In this document: positions 35,792-44,033 of the stretch, piece by piece
Position numbering within the stretch: the stretch's first letter is position 1
Layout: the number at the start of each line of letters is the position of its first letter
Assembly: GCF_005930355.1 (NCBI RefSeq)
Contig: NZ_VDBO01000008.1
Location: forward strand, 108,387 to 172,386
Source: Paenibacillus sinopodophylli
GTDB taxonomy: Bacteria > Bacillota > Bacilli > Paenibacillales > Paenibacillaceae
DNA length: 64,000 nucleotides
Direction: 5' to 3'
Notes under the pieces: model-generated
Told to the model about the DNA's origin: nothing
The model's database searches: none
The model's input: only the letters and a program-made list of their open reading frames with translations
Program-made: the position numbers and the translations under genes

Positions 35792-38700
35792 ATGAATAAG
35801 AATGCTGTCTTTTTACGAAAGCCTGCAATAGCAGTTCTTTGCTTTTTTATTGTTTTCACACAAGTTATTTGGCTAGCTCCTACAGCATCAGCTGCAATAG
35901 GTCCAAATACGATTACTTTTAGTTCAAATAACGGTATTCCAGCGAATACTAAGGTCGTTTCGGATGGACAAGGCGGGTCTAGCAATATAGCTGGAATCGA
36001 TATAGAATTTTCCGCCAAAGGTACTTCAAACAACGATTTAAACTTAACACATGAGGTGCCACAGGGTTACAGTTCAACCGCACTAGCCGCAGGGTATGCT
36101 GCAAATACTGAACAATCCGCATGGTATATCAAGAGCAGTACGCCATCAGAAAACTTCTCGCTACACTCAATACAATTGGAGGATTACGGCTTAATAAATG
36201 TACGTATTGGAGGATTTGATAATGGCACTCAAATCGGGAACTGGATTGATTTATCAATAAATACTGCCCCGAGTTCCTTCACATTTAATCGAGGGAATGG
36301 TTTAACCAGCATATTTGACAATGTTGATGAGATTCAAATTGTACCTCAAGGGAGCGAAATGTGGATTGGTATAAACAACGTCCAAATTAATGATCCGGTA
36401 CTAACTCCACCATCCATTACAAGTGATCCTGCTAATAAGTCAGTTACCGTAGGCGGGAGTACATCCTTTACGGCTTCCGCTTCTAATGCGAATAACTACC
36501 AATGGCAGGTCAATAAAGGTTCTGGTTTTGTGAATATAAGTAATGTCGCTCCTTATAGTGGGGCATATACATCAACCCTATCTCTATCAAGTGTAACTGC
36601 GGATATGAATGGATATTTGTATCAAGTGGTTGCTAGTGGAGCGGCTGCGCCTGATGCAATCTCGAATCAGGCGACTTTGACAGTTATTGTTCCTGTTTCA
36701 AATTTCATGAAAACAGTTCACGATGCGAATAGTGCAGCTTTTACGTGGAATGCAGCAAACGGGGCGTCCAACATTGTCATTCAACAATCACCTGCAGGTG
36801 CTAACACATGGACAACTGCAACCACAGGTGCGATTGCTACAAATGCGACAACAGCAACAGTGACAGGGTTGAATCCGGCAACAGCGTATGATTTCCGCTT
36901 AGTTGTTACGGGCGGGGCTAATGCAGGCAACTCGAATACAGTCACAGTAACAACGAATACGGCTCCAGTAACGAACTTTACAAATACAAATAAAAGTGCA
37001 TCGACAGCAAACTTTACATGGAGCGGTGTAACCGGTGCTTCAACTATTGTGATTCAACAATCACCAGTTGGAGCTAATACTTGGTCAACTGCGACCACAG
37101 GAGTGATTGCTACCAATGCGACAACAGCAACCGTATCGGGTCTAAATGCAGCTGTAGCATATGATTTCCGTCTTGTTGTAACGGGGGGATCGAATGCAGG
37201 CAGCTCTAATGTGGCGACGGTGACAACGAATTCAACACCTATAACGAGCTTTGCGATTGATAGTAAGTCAGGAACAACTGCTGGATTTTCATGGAGCGCG
37301 GCTAGTGGGGCTTCAAGCATTATTATTGAACAATCGCCTGCTGGAGCGGGTACATGGACAACCGCGACGACAGGAGCGATTGCCACCAGTGCGACAACAG
37401 CAACGGTAACGGGACTGAGCCCAGCAACAGCTTACGATTTCCGTTTAGTTGTAACCGGCGGGGCGAACGCAGGCAACTCGAACGAAGTGACGGTGACGAC
37501 AGATCCAGCACCAATATCGAGCTTTACGAATACAAGCAAAACGGGAACAACAGCTGTATTCACATGGAGCGCTGCTAGTGGCGCGACAGGCGTAACCATT
37601 GAACAATCGCCTGCTGGAGCAAATACATGGGCGACAGCCACAACAGGAGCGATAGCAACGAATGCGACAACGGCAACGGTTACTGGGCTAGATGCAATAA
37701 CCAGTTATGATTTCCGCCTTGTGGTAACAGGCGGTGCGAACGCGGGCAATTCCAACGTGGAAACAGTGACGACAAGTACAATTCCTGTAACGAGTTTTGC
37801 GAATACAAGCAAAACGGGAACAACAGCTGTATTCACATGGAGCGTGGTTAGTGGAGCGACAGGTATAAGCGTAGAGCAATCGCCAGCAGGAGCGGGCACA
37901 TGGACAATAGCCACAACAGGAGCGATCTCAACGAATGTGACAACGGCAACAGTAACCGGATTGGCAGTAATAACCGGCTACGATTTCCGCCTTGTTGTAA
38001 CAGGCGGTGCGAATGCAGGCAATTCGAACGTGGAAACAGTGACAACAAGCTCAGTTCCTGTTGCGAGTTTCGCAAATACAAGCAAATCTGGAACGACAGC
38101 TGTATTCACATGGAGCGCGGTTAGTGGAGCGACAGGTATAATCGTAGAGCAGTCACCTGCTGGAGCGGGCACATGGACGACAGCGACAACAGGAGTGATC
38201 GCGACGAGTGCGACGATAGCAACGGTTAATGGCCTAGATGCAGTAACCGGCTATGATTTCCGTCTTGTTGTAACAGGTGGGGCAAATGCGGGCAACTCGA
38301 ACGTGGAAACAGTGACGACAAGCACAATTCCCGTAACGAGTTTTGCGAATACAAGCAAAACGGGAACAACAGCTGTATTCACATGGAGCGCGGTTAGTGG
38401 AGCGACAGGTATAACCGTAGAGCAATCGCCTGCTGGAGCGGGTACATGGACAACAGCGACAACAGGAGCGATCGCAACGAGTGCGACGACAGCAACAGTC
38501 ACTGAGCTAGAAGCAGCAGAGAGCTACGACTTCCGCTTAGTTGTGACAGGCGGAACGGATGAAGGTGACTCGAACACCGTAACCGTGACGACGAACGCAG
38601 TTCCGTTAACAAGCTTCGCTGACACTAGCAAAACAAGCTCTATCGTAACATTCGCATGGAGTGCTGCAATCGGAGCAACAAATATTGTGATCGAGCAATC

Positions 38701-40168
38701 GCCAATCGGTACAAACACATGGACGACTGCGACAACAGGCACGATTGCAACGAATGCAACCAGCGCAACGGCAACAGGCCTAAGCGCATCAACAGGCTAC
38801 GATTTCCGCCTTGTGATAACAGGCGGTGCGAACGAGGGAATCTCCAATGTACGCTCGGTTGTAACAGCGGCTGCAAATGTTACGTCATCTACACCATCAA
38901 CGCCAGCTATCTCGGAGACAGGTATTGAGGTGCTAGTGAATGGCAAGGTAGAAAATGCAGGAATTGCTGTGACAACGACGGTTAATGGTCAACAGGTTGT
39001 CAATGTAAAAGTGGATCAAGCAAGGCTTGAGAAAAGGCTTGCCGAAGAGGGACAACTTGCCATAATTACGTTCCCACTTCCTATGCAATCAGATGTTTTT
39101 GATGTAGAGCTTAATGGACAAATGATTATGAGCTTGAAGGGTAAGGAAGCGACCATCGTCATACAAAATGACCAGTTTACGTATACGCTGCCTGCTTCAC
39201 AAATTAATATACAAGAGCTCTCGGATAAGCTGGGAAAAGAGATCTCATTGAATGATATTAAAGTCAATATCGGTATTGCAGAACCGCTCGAGGGAACGCT
39301 GAACGTTGTTGCGAGCTCTGCAGAAAAAGGCGGGTTTGTACTTGCGGCACCTTCTTTGAACTTTACTGTACATGTACAATATGGAAACGATTTGATTGAA
39401 CTGACCCAATTTGATGTTTATATTGAGCGCACCATCGCTATTCCAGATGGCGTCGACCCAAATAAAATTACTACGGGAATTGTGGTCGAATCTGATGGAA
39501 CAGTCCGTCATGTGCCAACAAGAGTTGTTGAAAAGGAAAAGAAGTATTATGCAAGGGTGAATAGCTTAACTAACAGCACTTACAGCATTATATGGAATCC
39601 GATTACCTTTAAAGATGTTGAACAGCATTGGTCGAAGGATGCTGTCAATGATATGGGCTCACGTCTGGTAATCAGCGGCGTTGGTAATGAGCTTTTTAAC
39701 CCGAACCAAGACATTACCCGCGCAGAATTTGCGGCAATTATTGTTAGAGGACTTGGGCTCAAGCAGGAGCAGGGTACAGGCTCATTCTCTGATGTAAAAG
39801 CAGCAGATTGGTACAGCGGTTATATCCAAACGGCCTATGAATTTGGTTTGATTAACGGCTTTGAAGATGGAACATTCCGTCCGATGGACAAAATCTCAAG
39901 AGAACAAGCAATGGCTATCGTTTCCAAAGCGATGAAATTAACAGGTCTAAGCGACAAGCTTCCAACCGTAGGTTCAGAGATTGCGTTGCATTCGTATGTG
40001 GATGAAAGCCTAATATCTGCTTGGGCGCTGGAATCTGTTCAGGACAGCTTGCAGGCGGGTATTATTACGGGTAGAAGTGAAACGAAGCTCGCACCTAAAG
40101 AGCATATGACAAGAGCTGAGGTAGCTGCGATGATTCAAAGACTTCTAACCAAGTCTGATTTAATTTAG
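35792..40168 (+). CDS. 1458-residue secreted surface protein with eight FN3-like tandem repeats and three SLH domains
   Basis: Signal peptide residues 1-33, ending ASA. An N-terminal beta-rich domain is followed by an Ig-like domain (about 206-300; PANKSVTVGGSTSF). Eight tandem 91-residue FN3-like units occupy about residues 304-1031; each has TWSA-type, IEQSPAGA, TATVTGL and YDFRLVVTGG motifs. A module shared with the upstream SLH protein follows (VKVDQARLEKRLAEEG, TYTLPASQI), then three SLH domains (about 1271-1458). Ser/Thr/Ala content is very high, so O-glycosylation is possible. ATG 35792 is chosen for the AAAGGGG eight bases upstream and for giving a proper signal peptide. The repeats probably form a stalk holding the N-terminal domain off the wall (inference). 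Confidence 0.92.
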   Translation: MNKNAVFLRKPAIAVLCFFIVFTQVIWLAPTASAAIGPNTITFSSNNGIPANTKVVSDGQGGSSNIAGIDIEFSAKGTSNNDLNLTHEVPQGYSSTALAAGYAANTEQSAWYIKSSTPSENFSLHSIQLEDYGLINVRIGGFDNGTQIGNWIDLSINTAPSSFTFNRGNGLTSIFDNVDEIQIVPQGSEMWIGINNVQINDPVLTPPSITSDPANKSVTVGGSTSFTASASNANNYQWQVNKGSGFVNISNVAPYSGAYTSTLSLSSVTADMNGYLYQVVASGAAAPDAISNQATLTVIVPVSNFMKTVHDANSAAFTWNAANGASNIVIQQSPAGANTWTTATTGAIATNATTATVTGLNPATAYDFRLVVTGGANAGNSNTVTVTTNTAPVTNFTNTNKSASTANFTWSGVTGASTIVIQQSPVGANTWSTATTGVIATNATTATVSGLNAAVAYDFRLVVTGGSNAGSSNVATVTTNSTPITSFAIDSKSGTTAGFSWSAASGASSIIIEQSPAGAGTWTTATTGAIATSATTATVTGLSPATAYDFRLVVTGGANAGNSNEVTVTTDPAPISSFTNTSKTGTTAVFTWSAASGATGVTIEQSPAGANTWATATTGAIATNATTATVTGLDAITSYDFRLVVTGGANAGNSNVETVTTSTIPVTSFANTSKTGTTAVFTWSVVSGATGISVEQSPAGAGTWTIATTGAISTNVTTATVTGLAVITGYDFRLVVTGGANAGNSNVETVTTSSVPVASFANTSKSGTTAVFTWSAVSGATGIIVEQSPAGAGTWTTATTGVIATSATIATVNGLDAVTGYDFRLVVTGGANAGNSNVETVTTSTIPVTSFANTSKTGTTAVFTWSAVSGATGITVEQSPAGAGTWTTATTGAIATSATTATVTELEAAESYDFRLVVTGGTDEGDSNTVTVTTNAVPLTSFADTSKTSSIVTFAWSAAIGATNIVIEQSPIGTNTWTTATTGTIATNATSATATGLSASTGYDFRLVITGGANEGISNVRSVVTAAANVTSSTPSTPAISETGIEVLVNGKVENAGIAVTTTVNGQQVVNVKVDQARLEKRLAEEGQLAIITFPLPMQSDVFDVELNGQMIMSLKGKEATIVIQNDQFTYTLPASQINIQELSDKLGKEISLNDIKVNIGIAEPLEGTLNVVASSAEKGGFVLAAPSLNFTVHVQYGNDLIELTQFDVYIERTIAIPDGVDPNKITTGIVVESDGTVRHVPTRVVEKEKKYYARVNSLTNSTYSIIWNPITFKDVEQHWSKDAVNDMGSRLVISGVGNELFNPNQDITRAEFAAIIVRGLGLKQEQGTGSFSDVKAADWYSGYIQTAYEFGLINGFEDGTFRPMDKISREQAMAIVSKAMKLTGLSDKLPTVGSEIALHSYVDESLISAWALESVQDSLQAGIITGRSETKLAPKEHMTRAEVAAMIQRLLTKSDLI
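36701..38884 (+). repeat. eight in-frame tandem repeats of 273 bp
   Basis: Units start at 36701, 36974, 37247, 37520, 37793, 38066, 38339 and 38612, each 273 bases (91 codons), with no shift in register. The phrase TACAAGCAAAACGGGAAC recurs at 37531, 37804 and 38350, exactly 273 or 546 bases apart. Units 4-7 are nearly identical at DNA level, while units 1-2 and 8 have diverged, the pattern expected from repeated duplication and gene conversion in the middle of the array. Confidence 0.92.
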
Positions 40169-40188
40169 CTTTTATATTGGTTTAGTTG

Positions 40189-40217
40189 AAGGGGCCGAAT
40201 CTCGGCCTCTTTTTTTG
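40189..40217 (+). terminator. terminator after the FN3/SLH gene
   Basis: AAGGGGCCGA and TCGGCCTCTT form a stem with a three-base loop, followed by a run of seven or more Ts, 20 bases after the stop codon. Confidence 0.88.
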
Positions 40218-40345
40218 GGGTAAGCCCAGCACTTTGAAACAGTCATTTGTACATCAAGCTGTTCAGGATAAGTTCTGCAAGTAAAAAGTCGGATAGGGGC
40301 TCACTGAAAAGGAAGTTGATCTATCGTTTCCATATGAAAGTATGC

Positions 40346-40374
40346 TTTACAGCAATCACATAATCTCCTATTAT
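40346..40374 (+). promoter_or_regulatory. sigma-A-type promoter of the PQQ-repeat/SLH gene
   Basis: TTTACA (40346-40351), a 17-base spacer and TATTAT (40369-40374) match the consensus at five of six positions in each hexamer. A transcript from about 40381 would give a leader of about 45 bases. Confidence 0.65.
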
Positions 40375-40425
40375 GAATCTAGATTTGATAGAGAAATAGT
40401 AGTAGGTATGGGAGGAAAGGCTAAA

Positions 40426-43400
40426 TTGAGAAAGAGATTCTGTTATAAACGAGGAGTTTGTATACTCTTAGTTTTTGTCTGTTGTTTTCCAAGCTGGATG
40501 GCTCCTTTGTTTGTCCAAGCGGAGTCTGCCTCATCAAGTGGTTCATATTTGGCGGAGCGTTGGGCTCTGAACGTCGAAGGCGGAGTAGGTGCAGAACCGG
40601 TTATTGGAGCTGACGGGACGATGTACGTCTTAACGAAAATCGGGAAATTGTATGCAATAAGTCCGGCAGGCAAAGTGATATGGACAGCCACGGTTAGTCC
40701 TATGAGTAAAGAATATACGAATGAAAAAGGAAAGGTCTTACTAGGGAACGATGGGGTTATTTATGTAAGCTCAGGCGGGAACCTACATGCTATTCAAGCT
40801 GATGGAACAGTGAAATGGGTATATGAAACGACCTATCCACGCTTTGATAAGGTAGAATTACAGCGTAATGGATTGATTTATATACTAAATTTTCAATCCT
40901 TACATGCTATTCGTTTGGATGGAACCAAAGCATTCGAAAAGAAAAATATTACAGGTCTTTTGAAATATAAAGGCATTAGTGAAGATAAAATTTATCTGAC
41001 TTCTCTCGAAATTTCAGCTAAAAATGTCGGTGATAAATACGTTCCTTCTTTTACTACTTACGCTGAGGAATTGAATACAAATGGTTCAACACGCTGGAAG
41101 TTGAATCTAAATAACACGATCTCCTATACGAATCCAAGTGTAGACGTTGATGGGAATATGCTGGTGTTTATTCAACCTTCGGAAATTAGTAGAGACTCTA
41201 AAATGCCTTATTACGTTCAATCTAGGCAGCCATCTGAAGTAAAGGTTATCAATGAAGGTACGGTGAGAAGAAATTATTCTCTATCAGGTAGTACGACAGC
41301 ACCGATTTTATTCGATGAGCAGCGAAATGCTTACGTTGTTACAAGGGATGCTGTTGTTTCTAAATTTGATTCATCAGGCAAGCTTATTTGGAAGAACCAG
41401 CTTGATGAGCGAACAGACTTAAATGAGAATGGGATGGTTCTGCATCTTGAACAGGACGGAACACTCTTATTCTATAGTAGGCTTTATCGTTATGAGTCCG
41501 TCAATGCTTCGTCAGATCAAAGCGAACTCCACAAACTTGAGCTCCATCGATTTAGTCCAGATGGGAAGCTTATTTCTTCTACCGTTAGAAAATATGATGA
41601 TCCAGTTGTATGGCTCGATAATGGAATGGTATTGTACGACGGATACAATAAGCTTATATTATCAGATTCAGAGATGAAAACAGTTAGAGAATTTGATGCT
41701 AGTTCTTTCTTTCATCTCACGTACATAGACCAGAAACAGATCTATATAGGGACAAACAGTGGAAGGGTAATTGCTCTGGAGCTAAGAAGCATCACAAATG
41801 AGCGTGAGGTTGTGTCCCTTTCTTTCGGAAATATAATTACACAGTTTCAAGTGGGAACGAATAGCACGCTACAAGCAAGTGTGAAGTATGCAGATGGAAA
41901 AGAACAATTGAATCCATCAGGTGTAATCTACCGCACCAGTAATGAAAAAATCGCATATTTCGATAAATCGGTGTTCCATGCGGTTGCTCCAGGTGAGGTG
42001 GAGGTGACAGCTGAATACCTTAATGTGAAAACGACAATTAAAGTAGAGGTAAATGAACGGCCCAATACGGAGAAGGCGAAAATCAAATATAGCGCTATGC
42101 TTTATAAAAAGTGGTCATACGTATTGCCGACGCTTGAAGTAAGTAAAAATGAAAGTTATCTAGCGCCAGTTCTATCAGAAGATGGTTCGATTTATGCGCT
42201 AAGTAGCCAGGGCAAAATCGCAGCTGTCAGCTCGGATGGCAAGATTCAATGGCAGCATAATTTGAATCAGCAAATAAGCAAGAAGCCGTTGCTTGGTCCT
42301 GATGCACGACTATATATCGGGACAAATAGCGGGCGGTTAATCTCTTATGATCTCATTAGCGGAGATCAGCTGCATAATGAGAATATCGCGTCGGGTTATT
42401 CTAGTAAACTGCTCGGCTGGGATCGTACAGGGAACAGATATACGGGATTCAGCATGAGTACCTCTTCCAGAACAGTGAGAGGTGAAAGCAGTAAGCTGCA
42501 AGCGGTTAGTACGGCGGATGCTTTGCGATGGACTACTTCCTTGGTTGGAGAAATTACGCATGATGAACCTGTCTTGAACATCAATGGAGACACGCTTTAC
42601 GTCGTTACGAAGAACAGTGAAGCGGTCGGTGAGGTTTCATCAAATCCGACAGGGATGATCAGTCTTCGTTTTTTAGGTACGCTATATGCAATTAATGCTT
42701 CGTCCGGCCATATTCGTTGGAAATACGATCTTGGAAATGCGAATTCAATGTTCTACAAGCCATTGCTGCTTCAAGATGGCACAATTGCCGTTGCGAGCTC
42801 GGAAGGAATATTGAGTGCAGTTGATATGGAAGGGAAGCTGAAATGGAAAAATAACTTTAAAATATATTCACAGTCTGCACCTTTCATAAGCAAGAACAAA
42901 CTAGTTATCGTCAAACAAAATATAGCTGGGGGTATAACCGAGGAAGAGAATGACGTTCAATTGTTTAACATGAAAGATTATCCAGTAGCAATTAATCAAA
43001 GGCAGAATGAATGGCTATTCACTTTAAAGGAGAATGCTATTGCTGCTAAAAGCCGTCATTCCATTGCGTCTTACGATACGGCTGGCAAGCAGAAATGGAG
43101 AATCGATCTTACGGGTGATAAGTCTAGTGTGAGCAGTATGACTAATGATCTTCAAGTAGCAGTGATTGATAATGGAAATGAACTAAGCTTATTTGATATT
43201 GAAGTGACACGATCCTCGGAAAATCTATTTCATGATATGAAGGTGCATTGGGCGAGGGAAGCTGTCGAGAAGCTGGTAGAGACTGAAGTTGTTTCTGGTT
43301 TCCCTGACGGAACGTATCGACCGAATGCTGCAGTCACACGGGAGCAGTTTTTGACTATGCTTACGAAGCAGCTCGATACTACTCTGAGGGAAACCGAGTT

Positions 43401-43749
43401 ATCTTTCTCTGATGTTCCAAAAACGAGGTGGTCGAGAGCAGTGATCGAGTCTGCCGTGGCTGATGGTTGGATTGATACGGCAGCATATGGCGGCACATTT
43501 AAGCCGAATGATCCTGTAACGAGGGAAGAAATGGCGGTATGGACAGCTAAAGCATTGAAACTAACGGAGAAATCGGATGGGCTGGATAAGGTTTCTGATC
43601 GCTCTTCAATTAAGTCATTGAACAGAGGCCTCGTTGGCGCGGTTATTGATGCGGGTATCATTAATGGTTATGAGGATGGAAGCTTTAAGCCGATGGCGAC
43701 ATTGACTCGTGCAGAAGCAGCGATTCTATTGTCTAGATTAATACGTTAG
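40426..43749 (+). CDS. 1107-residue secreted protein with PQQ-like beta-propeller repeats, BIG2-like domain and three SLH domains
   Basis: A signal peptide of about 30 residues ends near VQA. Two blocks of PQQ/BamB-like propeller repeats follow; each repeat reads like DGTMYVLTKIGKLYAI then a GKVIWT-type strand, and LYIGTNSGRLISYD occurs in the second block. A BIG2/Ig-like domain separates them (about residues 459-542; TSNEKIAYFD, VAPGEVEVTAEY). Three SLH domains end the protein (about 934-1107; FPDGTYRPNAAVTREQ). TTG 40426 is chosen because GGGAGGAAAGG sits just upstream; the alternative ATG 40408 lies over that site and has only a weak one of its own. Its role is unknown; propellers of this kind usually bind proteins or glycans. 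It is flanked by its own promoter and a terminator. Confidence 0.87.
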   Translation: MRKRFCYKRGVCILLVFVCCFPSWMAPLFVQAESASSSGSYLAERWALNVEGGVGAEPVIGADGTMYVLTKIGKLYAISPAGKVIWTATVSPMSKEYTNEKGKVLLGNDGVIYVSSGGNLHAIQADGTVKWVYETTYPRFDKVELQRNGLIYILNFQSLHAIRLDGTKAFEKKNITGLLKYKGISEDKIYLTSLEISAKNVGDKYVPSFTTYAEELNTNGSTRWKLNLNNTISYTNPSVDVDGNMLVFIQPSEISRDSKMPYYVQSRQPSEVKVINEGTVRRNYSLSGSTTAPILFDEQRNAYVVTRDAVVSKFDSSGKLIWKNQLDERTDLNENGMVLHLEQDGTLLFYSRLYRYESVNASSDQSELHKLELHRFSPDGKLISSTVRKYDDPVVWLDNGMVLYDGYNKLILSDSEMKTVREFDASSFFHLTYIDQKQIYIGTNSGRVIALELRSITNEREVVSLSFGNIITQFQVGTNSTLQASVKYADGKEQLNPSGVIYRTSNEKIAYFDKSVFHAVAPGEVEVTAEYLNVKTTIKVEVNERPNTEKAKIKYSAMLYKKWSYVLPTLEVSKNESYLAPVLSEDGSIYALSSQGKIAAVSSDGKIQWQHNLNQQISKKPLLGPDARLYIGTNSGRLISYDLISGDQLHNENIASGYSSKLLGWDRTGNRYTGFSMSTSSRTVRGESSKLQAVSTADALRWTTSLVGEITHDEPVLNINGDTLYVVTKNSEAVGEVSSNPTGMISLRFLGTLYAINASSGHIRWKYDLGNANSMFYKPLLLQDGTIAVASSEGILSAVDMEGKLKWKNNFKIYSQSAPFISKNKLVIVKQNIAGGITEEENDVQLFNMKDYPVAINQRQNEWLFTLKENAIAAKSRHSIASYDTAGKQKWRIDLTGDKSSVSSMTNDLQVAVIDNGNELSLFDIEVTRSSENLFHDMKVHWAREAVEKLVETEVVSGFPDGTYRPNAAVTREQFLTMLTKQLDTTLRETELSFSDVPKTRWSRAVIESAVADGWIDTAAYGGTFKPNDPVTREEMAVWTAKALKLTEKSDGLDKVSDRSSIKSLNRGLVGAVIDAGIINGYEDGSFKPMATLTRAEAAILLSRLIR

Positions 43750-43795
43750 CAGGTAAGAAAATCTATAGATTTTTTTCCATATAAAATTAATGCGT

Positions 43796-43839
43796 AGAGC
43801 TTGCTTTAAAGGTCATTGACCTAAAAGCAAGCTCTTTTT
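43796..43839 (+). terminator. terminator after the PQQ-repeat/SLH gene
   Basis: AGAGCTTGCTTT and AAAGCAAGCTCT form a perfect 12-bp stem; an inner GGTC/GACC extends it. A TTTTT run follows. Confidence 0.88.
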
Positions 43840-43983
43840 CTGTGAAAGTTTTACCGCTCACCTATCATCAATGGGGATAAACCGGAATGGAAAGTAACAG
43901 CATGCTGTCTTTATTTATAAATGTAAGAATCGGTCAGGGCCTTCATTGTCTTAACCAAACAGAAAGAGACTTTGCTATACATG

Positions 43984-43998
43984 TTGTAAACGATTACA
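43984..43998 (+). promoter_or_regulatory. cre site (CcpA catabolite-control element) overlapping the promoter
   Basis: TTGTAAACGATTACA fits the Bacillus cre consensus WTGNAANCGNWNNCW at every position and contains a TGTAA/TTACA inverted repeat. It covers the -35 hexamer, so bound CcpA would block RNA polymerase. The match is read from sequence; CcpA binding in this organism is inferred. Confidence 0.6.
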
Positions 43999-44012
43999 TA
44001 AATTCTTATAAT
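43984..44012 (+). promoter_or_regulatory. sigma-A-type promoter of the YesM/YesN-type pair
   Basis: TTGTAA (43984-43989), a 17-base spacer and a perfect TATAAT (44007-44012). The predicted start of transcription (about 44019) lies directly before the AAGGAGG at 44021-44027, so the leader would be short. Confidence 0.65.
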
Positions 44013-44033
44013 GGCGATAGAAGGAGGCGGACG

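Noticed and set aside
37054..38742. Many open frames on both strands across the FN3 repeat array.
   Set aside because: They recur once per 273-bp unit at the same offset, so they are by-products of the repeated, stop-poor sequence.
43887..44033. In-frame upstream extension of the YesM-type kinase.
   Set aside because: It starts before the predicted promoter, and the AAGGAGG ahead of ATG 44034 fixes the start.
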